Below, piece by piece: positions 55,267-64,000 of a stretch of 64,000 nucleotides of DNA (positions are counted from its first letter, which is position 1; the number at the start of each line of letters is the position of its first letter). This DNA is from an uncultured Clostridia bacterium (GTDB taxonomy: Bacteria; Bacillota; Clostridia; Christensenellales; Borkfalkiaceae). Below the pieces are notes generated by a model. The model made no database searches and was not told the DNA's origin. It saw only the letters and a list, made by a program, of their open reading frames with translations. A program made the translations under genes and the position numbers. The DNA lies in assembly GCA_944376295.1 (NCBI GenBank), contig CALWCE010000002.1, positions 62,001 through 126,000 of the forward strand, given 5' to 3'.

Positions 55267-56586
55267 TTAAAAGGGAAGGCGGAATTTGCCCTTGCCGCCC
55301 TTGAGCTGCTTCATGAGCTGCTTTGCCTGATCGAACTGCTTCAAGAGCTGATTGACTTCCTGCACGCTCGTGCCCGAGCCCTCTGCGATGCGGCGCTTCC
55401 TGGGGGAATTGATGATCTGCGGGTTGTCGCGCTCTCCGGGCGTCATGGAAAGGATGATCGCCTTGGTGCGTTCGAGCTTTTTCTCGTCGATGTCCGCTTC
55501 GTTCATTTTGAACTTCCCCGCGCCGGGGAGCATGTTCATGAGCGCGCCCGCGCCGCCCATCTTTTTGAGCGTTTCGAACTGGGCGAGATAGTCGGTGAGC
55601 GTAAAGGACATTTCGCGCATCTTGCGCTCCATATCCTTCATCTGCTGCTCGCTGACCGCCTCCTGCGCCTTTTCGATGAGGGAGAGAACGTCGCCCATGC
55701 CGAGGATGCGGCTCGCCATGCGGTCGGGATAGAAGGGTTCGAGGTCGGTGAGCTTTTCGCCCACGCCGATGAACTTGATGGGCTTTCCCGTGACCGCCTT
55801 GATGGAGAGGCACGCGCCGCCGCGGGTGTCGCCGTCGAGCTTGGTGAGGATGACGCCCGTGATGCCCACGCGTTCGTTGAACGTCTGGGCGACGTTGACG
55901 GCGTCCTGACCCGTCATGGCGTCCACCGTTAAAAGCACTTCGGTGACGGAAACTGCTTTTTCGATCTCTTCGAGCTCCTGCATGAGGGCGTCGTCGATGT
56001 GAAGGCGGCCCGCCGTATCGATGACGACGGTATCGTACCCCATTTTGAGGGCGTACTCCACCGCCTGTTTGGCTGTTTTGGGGGGAGCCTGCGTCCCCTT
56101 TTCAAAAACTTCCGTCTGCGCCTGCCCGCCCACGACTTGCAGCTGGTGGATGGCGGCGGGACGGTAGATGTCGCACGCGACGAGGAGGGGCTTCTTGCCC
56201 TGCTTTTTGAGCTGCAGGGCAAGCTTGCCGCACAGCGTCGTCTTGCCCGCGCCCTGAAGGCCGCACATCAGGATGACGGTCGGCGGCTTGGGGGAAACTT
56301 CGAGCTTGGCGCTGCCTGGCCCCATGAGGGCGATGAGCTCTTCGTTGACGATCTTGATGACCTGCTGGGCGGGATTCAAAGAGGCGAGCACCTCCTGCCC
56401 CACCGCTTTTTCGGAAACGTTCGCGATGAACTGCTTGGCGACTTTCAAGTTGACGTCGGCTTCCAGAAGCGCGACGCGCACTTCGCGCATCGCCGAACGG
56501 ATCTCGAGCTCGGTGAGTTTGCCGCGCTTGGTGAGCTTGGAAAAGATATGATTGAGCCGCTCCGAGAGCGAACCAAAGAGTGCCAT
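55267..56586 (-). CDS. ffh: Signal recognition particle protein Ffh
   Basis: SRP54 GTPase that binds 4.5S/scRNA and signal peptides. The 439-residue protein has N-domain helices, the G domain with GLQGAGKTTLCGKLA (about 105), DTAGRLHID, TKLDGDTRGGACLS, and the methionine-rich M domain with RKRRIAEGSGTSVQEVNQLL (about 385). Start after AAGGAGGAG. It follows ylxM by 9 bp and precedes rpsP; its receptor gene ftsY is at 57.5 kb. Confidence 0.97.
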   Translation of the reverse strand: MALFGSLSERLNHIFSKLTKRGKLTELEIRSAMREVRVALLEADVNLKVAKQFIANVSEKAVGQEVLASLNPAQQVIKIVNEELIALMGPGSAKLEVSPKPPTVILMCGLQGAGKTTLCGKLALQLKKQGKKPLLVACDIYRPAAIHQLQVVGGQAQTEVFEKGTQAPPKTAKQAVEYALKMGYDTVVIDTAGRLHIDDALMQELEEIEKAVSVTEVLLTVDAMTGQDAVNVAQTFNERVGITGVILTKLDGDTRGGACLSIKAVTGKPIKFIGVGEKLTDLEPFYPDRMASRILGMGDVLSLIEKAQEAVSEQQMKDMERKMREMSFTLTDYLAQFETLKKMGGAGALMNMLPGAGKFKMNEADIDEKKLERTKAIILSMTPGERDNPQIINSPRKRRIAEGSGTSVQEVNQLLKQFDQAKQLMKQLKGGKGKFRLPF

Positions 56587-56595
56587 GGCTCCTCC

Positions 56596-56922
56596 TTAAC
56601 GATCGGGCGCTTCGCCCGAGAGGATGGATAAAAGGGCGGCGGCTTGCTCCGAAGGGAGCGTTTTCGCAAACGCTTCGAGCGCTTCGTGCTCCTTCGCCCG
56701 CCCGGAAAGGAGCGAGAGAAGATGCAGCTTTTCTTCGTACTCCTCGAGCTGACGCCGCACCTTTGCGAGCGTATCGGAAATGCTCTGGCGCGAACAGCCC
56801 TTTTCTTCGGCGATCTCCGCAAGCGAGAGGTCGAAATTGAAGTAGAGCGCGGCGACTTCGCGCTTGTTCTCGGTGAGCAAGGGACCGTAGACGTCGAGGA
56901 GACGGGAAATGGTAAGATCCAT
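56596..56922 (-). CDS. ylxM: YlxM, SRP-associated DNA-binding-like protein
   Basis: A 108-residue helix-turn-helix protein (LLDVYGPLLTENKREVAALY, then LSLAEIAEEKGCSRQSISDT; residues 7-48) that stimulates SRP assembly in streptococci. It lies directly before ffh, as in most Firmicutes. The ATG at 56922 follows GGAGGG; the longer in-frame start at 56973 overlaps the promoter. First gene of the operon. Confidence 0.93.
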   Translation of the reverse strand: MDLTISRLLDVYGPLLTENKREVAALYFNFDLSLAEIAEEKGCSRQSISDTLAKVRRQLEEYEEKLHLLSLLSGRAKEHEALEAFAKTLPSEQAAALLSILSGEAPDR

Positions 56923-56944
56923 GCGCGCCCTCCAAACGCGGGAT

Positions 56945-56991
56945 ATTATAGCAGAGATCAAAACGCCTGTCAAGCATTTTTACTTGACAGG
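56945..56991 (-). promoter_or_regulatory. Promoter of ylxM-ffh with a palindrome over the -35
   Basis: TTGACA (56968-56973), 17 bp, TATAAT (56945-56950). CCTGTCAAG (56966-56974) and CTTGACAGG (56983-56991) form a perfect 9-bp inverted repeat that covers the -35 hexamer, as an operator would. Confidence 0.75.
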
Positions 56992-56994
56992 CAA

Positions 56995-57506
56995 ATGTTT
57001 TTTGCGGATAGCGTTTGACCGACCGCGGCGGCGGGAGAGAGAACTGCCGCTATCGGAAGCGAACCTGCAAAAATGAGGCGACTCCCTCAGTCTCATCATC
57101 GGCATTCGCCGAATGATGAGCCAGCTCCCCCGAGGAGGCGCCTATAATAAGGAATCTTCCCAAAAATAATTTCCGCGAGCAAAACCACGCTTTTGCGCTG
57201 CGGGACTCGATTTGTACCCTACGGGTACTTACTGTTCTTAGAATGACAGAGGAGTGCGCGGGCAGAAAAAGCTCCTTAAAATCATGGCAGCTCACCCCTC
57301 ACGACTTTTTTGTGCCTGCACAAAAAAGTGTGAAATAAAATAAACTCCCGCGAGGAGGGTTGCCCTCCGCTGCGGGACTCAATTTGCGCCATACTTGGCG
57401 CTTGTTGTACGATAAGGACAAGCAAGCTCGCGGGCTGCATAGCAAATTAAAATCAACCGTCTCCACCCCTCACGACTTTTTTGTGCTCGCACAAAAAAGT
57501 GTGAAC
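56995..57506. repeat. Dispersed repeat, two adjacent copies
   Basis: No gene. CTCCCTCAGTCTCATCATCGG and its partner (57083-57125), AAGGAATCTTCCCAAAAATA (57149-57168), then two copies of the long module: CTGCGGGACTCGATTTG and CTGCGGGACTCAATTTGCGC, each ending with CACGACTTTTTTGTGC...GCACAAAAAAGTGTGAA (57300-57334 and 57468-57504). The second copy reaches to 3 bp before the ftsY stop. Confidence 0.85.
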
Positions 57507-58403
57507 TTATATAAATCCCTCTACAAACTGCTCGGCGTCGAAGGGGACGAGGTCTTCCATCTTCTCGCCCACGCCCGTGAAGACGACGGGGATCTGAAGC
57601 TCGCTGCACAAGGAGAACACGAACCCGCCCTTTGCGGTGCCGTCGAGCTTGGTGAGGACGATGCCGTCGAGTTCCACCGCTTCGTCGAAGACGCGCGCCT
57701 GCGAGATGGCATTCTGCCCCGTCGTCGCGTCGAGCACCAGAAATTTCAAAAACTGCGCTTCGGGGAATTCGCGCGTCACCACGCGGTCCATCTTCTGAAG
57801 CTCCTTCATGAGGTTTTCCTTGACGTGCAGCCGCCCCGCCGTATCGACGAGGACGACGTCCGTCTTTCTCGCTTTGGCAGACGAGAGCGCGTCGAAGATG
57901 ACCGCGGAAGGGTCGCTCCCCTCCTCGTGCTTGACGATGCGCACGTTGGCGCGCTCCGCCCAGACGGAAAGCTGATCGCTCGCCGCCGCGCGGAAGGTAT
58001 CCGCCGCCGCCACGGTGACGCTCTTTTTCTGCGAGACGAAATAGTTTGCGACTTTGCCGATGGTCGTCGTCTTGCCCACGCCGTTGACCCCCACGAACAT
58101 GATGACGCAGGGATACTTTATTTCGGGAACGGGGGCTTCTTCGAGCTTTTCTTCGAGGATGTCCTTCAAAAGGTCGGTGACGAACGCCTGGTCTTTGACC
58201 TTGCCGCCGATCGCCTCCTCTCTGACTTCTTCGACGACCTCCTCCGCCGTGCGCACGGAGACGTCGGCAGAGATGAGGATCTCTTCGAGCTCGTCATAAA
58301 ATTCCTCGCCCAGCTTGTTCTTGGCAAACAGCAGGCGCAGCTTGGTCGAGACGCCTTCGCGCGTCTTTTTCAAGGCGTCTTTGATCTTTCCGAATAAACT
58401 CAT
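57507..58403 (-). CDS. ftsY: Signal recognition particle receptor FtsY
   Basis: Membrane-associated GTPase that docks SRP. The 298-residue protein consists of the NG domains only, without the acidic A domain of enterobacteria, as usual in Firmicutes. Motifs: [15 protein letters not shown] (about 105), [41 protein letters not shown] and the terminal [28 protein letters not shown]; it starts 12 bp after smc and ends the plsX-rnc-smc-ftsY operon. Confidence 0.97.
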   Translation of the reverse strand: MSLFGKIKDALKKTREGVSTKLRLLFAKNKLGEEFYDELEEILISADVSVRTAEEVVEEVREEAIGGKVKDQAFVTDLLKDILEEKLEEAPVPEIKYPCVIMFVGVNGVGKTTTIGKVANYFVSQKKSVTVAAADTFRAAASDQLSVWAERANVRIVKHEEGSDPSAVIFDALSSAKARKTDVVLVDTAGRLHVKENLMKELQKMDRVVTREFPEAQFLKFLVLDATTGQNAISQARVFDEAVELDGIVLTKLDGTAKGGFVFSLCSELQIPVVFTGVGEKMEDLVPFDAEQFVEGFI

Positions 58404-58415
58404 GATCGGCTCCTG

Positions 58416-61400
58416 TTATGCTATGACGGTGTCGCCGCCGAGGCGTTCCTCCACCTCCGACAGCTTGACGGAGACGATCTTAGAAACGCCTTTTTCTTCC
58501 ATCGTGACGCCGAAGAGGGTATCGGCGCGGTTCATGGTGGGCTTGCGGTGGGTGATGACGATGAACTGCGTCTCTTTGGAGAACTTCTGCAAATATTTTG
58601 CAAAACGGTCGACATTGGCTTCGTCGAGCGCCGCCTCGATCTCGTCGAGGATACAGAAGGGCATGGGGCGGGACTTTAAGATGGCGAAGAGGATGGCGAT
58701 CGCGGTGAAGGCGCGCTCGCCGCCCGAGAGCAGGGAAATTTTCGTCAGCTTCTTGCCGGGCGGGCAGGCGACGATCTCGATGCCCGCGTTTAAGGGGTCG
58801 TCGCAGTCGGTGTAGTCGAGCTGCATCTCCGCCTTGCCGCCGCCGAAGAGCTCCTTGAAGATGACGGTGAAGTTCTGATTGATCTCGTTGAAGCCTTCGT
58901 CGAACTGCTTCTGCATGGCGTCGCGCAGGTCGTTTAAGACGGTGGTGAGGTCGAAAATGCCCTTTTCGAGGTCTTCCTTCTGCGACTGCATCTCGGAATA
59001 GCGGCCGAAGAGGAGCTCGTAGTCCTCCTCCGCGTTCATGTTGACGGGCCCGAGCGCGGAGATCTTGCGCTTTAAGGAATTGATGTTGTTGTAGGACTGC
59101 GAGACGTCGTAATTTTCGTCGCGCATGTCCTGCGCGCTCTCGTAGGAGAGGCCGTACGCCTCGTCGATGCGCTGTTTCATGTTTTCGAGCGCGGCTTCCG
59201 CCTTGCCGATCTCGAGTTCGCTCTTGTGCCGCTTCTCGTCCTCCTGCTGCTGTTCTTCGAGGAGGGCGCGCTTGCGGTCCGAACGCGCTTCCTGTTCGGC
59301 GCTCTTTTTGCGCTTTTCCTCCTCCGAACGGGAGATGTCGGCGCGGACGGCGTTGATGGCGGCGCGGTCTTCGTCGGAGAGTGCCACTTTTTCCGCCTGC
59401 TCTTTGAGGACGGCAAGTTCGGACGCGGTGCGCTCCGTCTCCTCGCGGTCGGCAGTGATGCGGGCGAGCAGCGTTTCGCGCTCGTCTTGAAGGCGCTTGG
59501 AGTTCTCTTCCTCCGCCGCGCGGGCGGAGAGAAGGGAAGCGCTCTCTTCGCGGAGGGCGGCGATCTCTTCGTTGAGCTTGTCGCGCTCCTGCCTGAGTTT
59601 CCCGCTCTCCTGCTGGCGGGCGGCGGCTTCGGCGGCTGCTTCCGTGCGGATGCGGTTCAAAACGTCTTCGCTCTCGGCGGCGGAGAGCGCTTCGCTCTCC
59701 AAGCCCGCCACTTTCTGCTCAAGCTGCTGAAGCAGCGCGCTGTATTCGGCGATGTCGCGGTCGGCGTCCGAAACGAGGTCGGAAAGCGCGAGCTCCTTCT
59801 GCGCGAGGGCGGCGCGGGAGGCGGTCTCCTTCTGCACCCGTTCGCGGAAGGCGGCGATCGCTGCCTCCGCTTTGGCGCGCTCCTGTTCGCAGGCGTCTGC
59901 CGCCGCTTTGAGCTTTTCCGCCGTGAGGCGCTTGCGCGCGATGGCGTCTTCGCACTCCTTGATGCGGCGTTCGCCCGCAAGCAGGTTGCCGCTTTCTTTG
60001 CGCTTGGAGCCGCCCGTCATGGCGCCGCTCGTGGCGATGATGTCGCCGTCCAGCGTGACGATGCGGAAGGCGCGCGGGTATTTTTTGGCGATCTGCGTGG
60101 CGCTTGCAATGGTATCGCACACGAGGGTGTTGCCGAGCAAATTGCCGATGACGTTGCCATAGTAGGGGTTGTATTTGACGAGCTCGTCGGCAAGGCCCAG
60201 CGCCCCCTCTTCGCGGAGGGCGCGGCGGATCTCCCCGCTGTTGGCGCGGGGACGGATGGCGGCGACGGGCAGGAAGGTGACGACGCCGCCGCCCGTGCGC
60301 TTGAGGTATTCGATAAGATAGCGCGCGTCGTCCGCCGTGGCGGTGACGAGGTTCTGCATCGCCCCGCCGAACGCCGTCTCGATGGCGACTTCGAACTTCT
60401 GCTCGGTGGAGACGATGTCGGCAATGGCGCCCTTGATGCGTCTGCCGAGCTCGGGATCCTTCTGCGCCTTCAATTGCAGGTTGCGCACCGAATCGCGGTA
60501 GCCGTCGAAGCGGTTTTTGAGGTTCTTATAAAATTCGAGGTTGTTGGTGTAGTTGGCGATGGAGGTGTTGCAGTCGATGTACTCCTGCGAGAGCTTCTGC
60601 CCCGAACGGGCGAGCTCGCGCAAGTTTTCGGTGAGCTCTTCCTCCTCTTTCTGCTGCGACGCAAAAAACGCGTCCGCTTTCTCCTTCTCCGCACGGCAGA
60701 GGGAGAGCTGTTCGGAAAATTCTCGCTCCCTTGCGCCCGCGCGCTCAAGGGCGGTGCGCACCTCTTCGATGCGTTCGCTCGCCGCCGTCTTCTGCGCGGA
60801 AAGGCTCCCCGCGCTGGCGCGCACGTCCGCCAAATTTTCGACGGAAGAAAGCTCGCTGGCGCGCTTTTCGTCGGAGATCCTTTCATAAGCTTCGAGATGC
60901 GCTTCCGCTTCCCGCACTTTGAGGAGCAGTTCTTCGCGGCGGCGTTCGAGCTCCTTCATGCGTAAGGCGCCTTCCTGCGTCTTTTTCTTTCCCGTTTCGA
61001 GAAGGCAGGCGATCTCTTGGATGCGCCCCGAGGACGCCTCTTCGTCGAGCTTTGCCTGTTCGGCGCGGCGGCGGACGGAAGCGATGCGCTCGCCGATGAG
61101 CCGCGCTTCGCCGCTCTTGTGTTCGAGCCCCACTTCGAAATCGCGCAGCTTTTCGTTGAGGGCGCGCAGCGTCTCGTCGGCGCGGGCGATCTCCTCGCGG
61201 GCAAGGCGCTCTTCTTCGTCGAGGGTATCCGTCTCCCTGCGGATGGCGGCAAGGCGGGCTTCCGCCTTTTGGATGCGGTCGCGGTGCTTGCCCGTCTCGT
61301 AAGCGAAATTATCGCAGCGGAGAAGATAGGTGTTGACCTCTTCGTATTTGAGCTGATCGGAATAGGCGCGGTATTTTTTCGCCGTCTCCGCCTGTTTTTC

Positions 61401-62015
61401 GAGGGGGCGGAGCTGCTTTTCCGCCTCGTCCATGCGCTGGACGAAGACGGTGAGATTGTCCTTCGCGCTTTCGAGCTTCCGCTCGATCTCCCCCTTCTGC
61501 GCCTTGAACTTCATGACGCCCGTCGCCTCTTCGAAGATGGCGCGGCGGTCTTCGGGCTTAGCGTTCATGATCTGTTCGACCTTGCCCTGCCCGATGATGG
61601 AATAGCCCTCCTTGCCGATGCCGACGCCGTGCAGAAGGGCGACGATGTCTTTGAGGCGGCAGGGCTGCTTGTTGAGCAGGTATTCGCTCTCGCCCGAGCG
61701 ATACAGCCGCCTCGTCATGGCGACTTCCTCGTAGTCGATGTCGAACATCCTCGAAGCGTTGTCGAAGACGAGCGTCACTTCGCAGTAGGAAAGGGCGCGG
61801 CGGGATTCGGTGCCGTTGAAGATGACGTCCTGCATGGAGGAGCCGCGCAGCGACTTTGCCGACTGCTCGCCGAGCACCCAGCGGACGGCGTCTGCGACGT
61901 TGCTCTTGCCGCAGCCGTTCGGGCCGACGATGCAGGTGACGCCGTCGTCGAATTTGATGGAGGTCCTGTCGGCAAACGACTTGAACCCCACGAGCTGTAT
62001 TTCCTTAAAATTCAA
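58416..62015 (-). CDS. smc: Chromosome segregation protein SMC
   Basis: Condensin ATPase of 1199 residues. N-terminal Walker A GPNGCGKSNVADAVRWVLGE (about 32), a coiled coil to about residue 500, the hinge (about 505-680, ending with the GAMTGG loop near 655), the returning coiled coil and the C-terminal signature LLSGGERAFTAIAILFAILK with Walker B FCILDEIEAALDEAN. The start is TTG at 62015, which overlaps the rnc stop by 11 bp and follows GAGG, so the two genes are coupled. Confidence 0.97.
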   Translation of the reverse strand: MNFKEIQLVGFKSFADRTSIKFDDGVTCIVGPNGCGKSNVADAVRWVLGEQSAKSLRGSSMQDVIFNGTESRRALSYCEVTLVFDNASRMFDIDYEEVAMTRRLYRSGESEYLLNKQPCRLKDIVALLHGVGIGKEGYSIIGQGKVEQIMNAKPEDRRAIFEEATGVMKFKAQKGEIERKLESAKDNLTVFVQRMDEAEKQLRPLEKQAETAKKYRAYSDQLKYEEVNTYLLRCDNFAYETGKHRDRIQKAEARLAAIRRETDTLDEEERLAREEIARADETLRALNEKLRDFEVGLEHKSGEARLIGERIASVRRRAEQAKLDEEASSGRIQEIACLLETGKKKTQEGALRMKELERRREELLLKVREAEAHLEAYERISDEKRASELSSVENLADVRASAGSLSAQKTAASERIEEVRTALERAGAREREFSEQLSLCRAEKEKADAFFASQQKEEEELTENLRELARSGQKLSQEYIDCNTSIANYTNNLEFYKNLKNRFDGYRDSVRNLQLKAQKDPELGRRIKGAIADIVSTEQKFEVAIETAFGGAMQNLVTATADDARYLIEYLKRTGGGVVTFLPVAAIRPRANSGEIRRALREEGALGLADELVKYNPYYGNVIGNLLGNTLVCDTIASATQIAKKYPRAFRIVTLDGDIIATSGAMTGGSKRKESGNLLAGERRIKECEDAIARKRLTAEKLKAAADACEQERAKAEAAIAAFRERVQKETASRAALAQKELALSDLVSDADRDIAEYSALLQQLEQKVAGLESEALSAAESEDVLNRIRTEAAAEAAARQQESGKLRQERDKLNEEIAALREESASLLSARAAEEENSKRLQDERETLLARITADREETERTASELAVLKEQAEKVALSDEDRAAINAVRADISRSEEEKRKKSAEQEARSDRKRALLEEQQQEDEKRHKSELEIGKAEAALENMKQRIDEAYGLSYESAQDMRDENYDVSQSYNNINSLKRKISALGPVNMNAEEDYELLFGRYSEMQSQKEDLEKGIFDLTTVLNDLRDAMQKQFDEGFNEINQNFTVIFKELFGGGKAEMQLDYTDCDDPLNAGIEIVACPPGKKLTKISLLSGGERAFTAIAILFAILKSRPMPFCILDEIEAALDEANVDRFAKYLQKFSKETQFIVITHRKPTMNRADTLFGVTMEEKGVSKIVSVKLSEVEERLGGDTVIA

Positions 62016-62670
62016 TGCTGTCCCTCGCAGTGAGAATTTGATAAAGTTTCCGGGCGGCGGCGGTCTCGGCAGCTTTCTTGCTCTCGCCGAAGCCTTCGGC
62101 GCGTTCGCCGAGCGCCGTGACGGTGCTCAGATAGCCCTCTCCCCGCGCCTCCGTCAAATAGACGGGCGTCCTCTTTTCGCGCTCCTGCACATATTCCTGC
62201 AGGAGCGTCTTATGATTTTCCGTCGGGCAGACCATGAGATAGCGCTTTAAAAAGGAGCGGACGCATTGCATGCCGCCGTCGAGGTAGATGCCCCCGATGA
62301 CCGCTTCGAAGAGGTTGGAGCGCGTCTTGCCGCCGAGGTTCTTCTCTCCGCCCGAATGGCGCAGAAAGCGCATGAGCCCCGCCCTGTCGCACGCCGCCTC
62401 CAACGCGGACTGCGAGACGAGCTGCTGCCGCCGGTCGGTGAGCACCCCTTCGCGGTTTTCGTCGGAACGGAAAAGCTCTTCGGTGACGGCAAGCTCCAGA
62501 ACGGCGTCGCCCAAAAATTCCAGCCGCTCGTTGTCCTTCCCGCCGAAGGCGTTGGAATAGGAGCGGTGCGTGAAGCACGCCTTTAAAAGCTCGAGATTCC
62601 GGAAGGGATAACCGATCGCTTGCTGAGCCGCCTCGAGCTCGCCCGCGCTCAGATCTTCGCCGTTACGCAT
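62005..62670 (-). CDS. rnc: Ribonuclease III
   Basis: Double-strand-specific endonuclease for rRNA and mRNA processing. The 221-residue protein has the signature NERLEFLGDAVLELAVTEEL (about residue 45) and the second metal site IGGIYLDGG (ExxxG..D region), then a C-terminal double-stranded RNA-binding domain ending ETAAARKLYQIL. The ATG at 62670 overlaps plsX by 8 bp; longer in-frame starts run through plsX and are rejected. Confidence 0.95.
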   Translation of the reverse strand: MRNGEDLSAGELEAAQQAIGYPFRNLELLKACFTHRSYSNAFGGKDNERLEFLGDAVLELAVTEELFRSDENREGVLTDRRQQLVSQSALEAACDRAGLMRFLRHSGGEKNLGGKTRSNLFEAVIGGIYLDGGMQCVRSFLKRYLMVCPTENHKTLLQEYVQEREKRTPVYLTEARGEGYLSTVTALGERAEGFGESKKAAETAAARKLYQILTARDSIEF

Positions 62671-63688
62671 CCTGTTTTTCGAGCGCACCCGAGGTGAGCA
62701 TCTCCTCGATGGTCTCGACGAGGCGGTTGTTGTAGGCGTCGAGCGCCTGGATGACGGAGGGGCAGATGGCGTTGGCTTTGGAGGAGCCGTGCGATTTGAC
62801 GACCACCTTCTTGAGCCCCAGAAAGACGGAGCCGCCGAGCTTGGCGTAATCGAGCATATCCGCAAGCCCCTTGATCTGCTTCCTCGCGCAGAGGTATGCA
62901 AGCTTGGAGGCAAGATTTTTCTTGAACTCGCGCTTTAGAATGGCGGAGACCGTCTTGCCGCAGCCTTCCACCGACTTTAAGGCGATGTTGCCCGAGAAGC
63001 CGTCGGCAACGGCGACGTCCACGTCGCCGAACATGATGTCGCGCCCTTCGATGTTGCCCGCGAACTCGATGTTGGGGTTGGCTTTCAAGAGCTGATGCGC
63101 CTCCTGATGCAGCGTGTCGCCCTTGTGTTCTTCGGTGCCGTTGGTGAGCAAGCCCACGCGGGGGTGCTCCATATGAAAGGCTGCCTTGCCGTAGGCGGAC
63201 GCCATGATGGCGAACTGTTCGAGGTACTGCGGCTTGCACTCGGCGTTGGCGCCGCAGTCGCAAAGGAGCGTCCGCGAGCCGCGCACGTTGGGGATGCCCG
63301 GGCAGAGCGCGGGGCGCAAGACCCCCTTGATGCGCCCGATGAGCATGATGCCGCCCGTGAGCACGGCGCCCGTCGAACCCGCCGAAACGAACGCCGCCGC
63401 CTCGGGGTCTTCCTTCAAGAGAGTCATGCCCACGACGAGGGAGGAATCGCGCTTAGAGCGGATGGCGTGCGTCGGCACGTCGTCGTTGGTGATCTCCTCG
63501 GTGCAGTGCCTTACTTCCACGCGCGCACTGTCGTGCGGGGTCTTTGCAAGTTCGGCGCGGATGCGCCCCTCGTCCCCCGTGAAGAGGACGGAAAAATTTT
63601 CCCGTTCCCGAAGCGCCAGAAGCGCCCCCTTGACGATCTCTTCGGGGGCGTTGTCTCCGCCCATCGCGTCTACGACGATCTTTACCAT
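62663..63688 (-). CDS. plsX: Phosphate acyltransferase PlsX
   Basis: Makes acyl-phosphate from acyl-ACP for phospholipid synthesis. The 341-residue protein begins MVKIVVDAMGGDNAPEEIVK, the family signature; DTTHAIRSKRDSSLVVGMTL-like segment and the SAGSTGAVLTGGIMLIGRI motif (about 90) and GSKSVEGCGKTVSAILK near 225 are typical. I prefer the ATG at 63688 because AAGGAG lies 6 bp before it; the ATG two codons earlier overlaps that site. First gene of plsX-rnc-smc-ftsY. Confidence 0.95.
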   Translation of the reverse strand: MVKIVVDAMGGDNAPEEIVKGALLALRERENFSVLFTGDEGRIRAELAKTPHDSARVEVRHCTEEITNDDVPTHAIRSKRDSSLVVGMTLLKEDPEAAAFVSAGSTGAVLTGGIMLIGRIKGVLRPALCPGIPNVRGSRTLLCDCGANAECKPQYLEQFAIMASAYGKAAFHMEHPRVGLLTNGTEEHKGDTLHQEAHQLLKANPNIEFAGNIEGRDIMFGDVDVAVADGFSGNIALKSVEGCGKTVSAILKREFKKNLASKLAYLCARKQIKGLADMLDYAKLGGSVFLGLKKVVVKSHGSSKANAICPSVIQALDAYNNRLVETIEEMLTSGALEKQDA

Positions 63689-63736
63689 ATCCATCTCCTT
63701 GTTCTTTCACCCGACGGCGAAAGTCATACAAAATGA

Positions 63737-63765
63737 TTATACCATTTCTTTCGGAAAAAGACAAA
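63737..63765 (-). promoter_or_regulatory. Promoter of plsX-rnc-smc-ftsY
   Basis: TTGTCT (63760-63765) and TATAAT (63737-63742), 17-bp spacer. No FapR-like operator was seen. Confidence 0.7.
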
Positions 63766-63767
63766 CA

Positions 63768-63802
63768 AAACGCGCCGCTTGTGTGGAGTCGGCGCGCTTT
63801 TT
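63768..63802 (-). terminator. Bidirectional-looking terminator after the cation transporter gene
   Basis: CGCGCCG (63772-63778) and CGGCGCG (63790-63796) flanked by AAAA on the left and TTTTT on the right. Confidence 0.65.
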
Positions 63803-63850
63803 CGCGTGAGAAGATATTTTTGGGGAAGAGCCGTGCGGCGGCGGGCGGTT

Positions 63851-64000
63851 TTACTGCCGCTCCACCCAGACGGAACAGTCGAGATCGCCAAGCCCCAGCG
63901 CCTTCTCTTTGAGGGCGGAAGCGATCTCCTTGTCCTTTGCCTTGCAGTCGAAGGGGACGGCGGCTTCGAAGACGAGCGTCTTCTTCGCGCCGCGCACGAG
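63851..64000 (-). CDS. Cation diffusion facilitator transporter, C-terminal end (partial)
   Basis: The last 49 codons are visible: LVRGAKKTLVFEAAVPFDCK, then KAKDKEIASALKEKALGLGD and DLDCSVWVERQ before the stop. Strand-helix-strand with the ending V-x-V-(E/D)-(R/K) is the ferredoxin-like cytoplasmic domain of CDF metal exporters. The membrane part lies beyond position 64000. Confidence 0.65.
   Translation of the reverse strand, partial: LVRGAKKTLVFEAAVPFDCKAKDKEIASALKEKALGLGDLDCSVWVERQ

Overview
This window comes from a GC-rich, spore-forming, anaerobic Clostridia-type Firmicute, probably gut-associated. Evidence: Spo0A, a SpoVB-like flippase and a partner-switching sigma module; the mcsA-mcsB-clpC stress operon; pyruvate:ferredoxin oxidoreductase; an N-terminal-rubredoxin rubrerythrin; GH36 alpha-galactosidase; an orphan MsmK-type sugar ATPase; and canonical sigma-A promoters (TTGACA, 17 bp, TATAAT). 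I could not place the species. No rRNA, tRNA, CRISPR array or complete insertion sequence was seen.

Layout. 1-1.9 kb: start of the S10 ribosomal operon (rpsJ-rplC-rplD) with a 230-nt leader. 2-9.2 kb: acetyltransferase, mcsA-mcsB-clpC, and a membrane-anchored XRE regulator with a membrane partner. 9.3-16 kb: a stand-alone small RNA, rubrerythrin, a HAD phosphatase, argS, ychF, then a 1 kb block of tandem repeats. 16-22 kb: cardiolipin synthase, trmL, an atypical spo0A, an ABC-F ATPase. 22.5-29 kb: nifJ, an orphan RHS C-terminal toxin tip with its immunity-type gene, mscS. 29.2-30 kb: an ORF-free, promoter- and terminator-bounded transcript of about 750 nt. 30-40 kb: alpha-galactosidase, nth, small putative spore genes, DUF3343 plus cysteine desulfurase, S41 protease, a PucR/CdaR-type regulator. 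40-46 kb: STAS/ATPase/sigma/ATPase module, hisC operon with a His-rich metal transporter. 46.3 kb: a multi-hairpin element resembling a solitary HEARO/IscB omega RNA. 46.8-54 kb: pgi, flippase, LysM protein, msmK, second membrane XRE regulator, a cell-surface CxxC-repeat protein. 54.6-64 kb: the ylxM-ffh-rpsP-khpA and plsX-rnc-smc-ftsY operons and the end of a cation-efflux gene.

Themes. Protein targeting (ffh, ftsY), chromosome (smc) and lipid (plsX, cls) housekeeping genes are interleaved with sporulation-type genes. Three small genes carry a nearly identical 18-nt motif across their start codons and lack Shine-Dalgarno sites, suggesting leaderless transcripts from a developmental sigma factor. 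Spo0A has lost the aspartates needed for phosphorylation. A dispersed, hairpin-rich intergenic repeat family occurs at least seven times and seeds tandem arrays of 151 and 177 bp. The best candidates for undescribed biology are the 750-nt RNA at 29.3-30.0 kb, the phosphorylation-independent Spo0A, the shared start-codon motif, the orphan RHS cassette and the solitary omega-RNA-like element.
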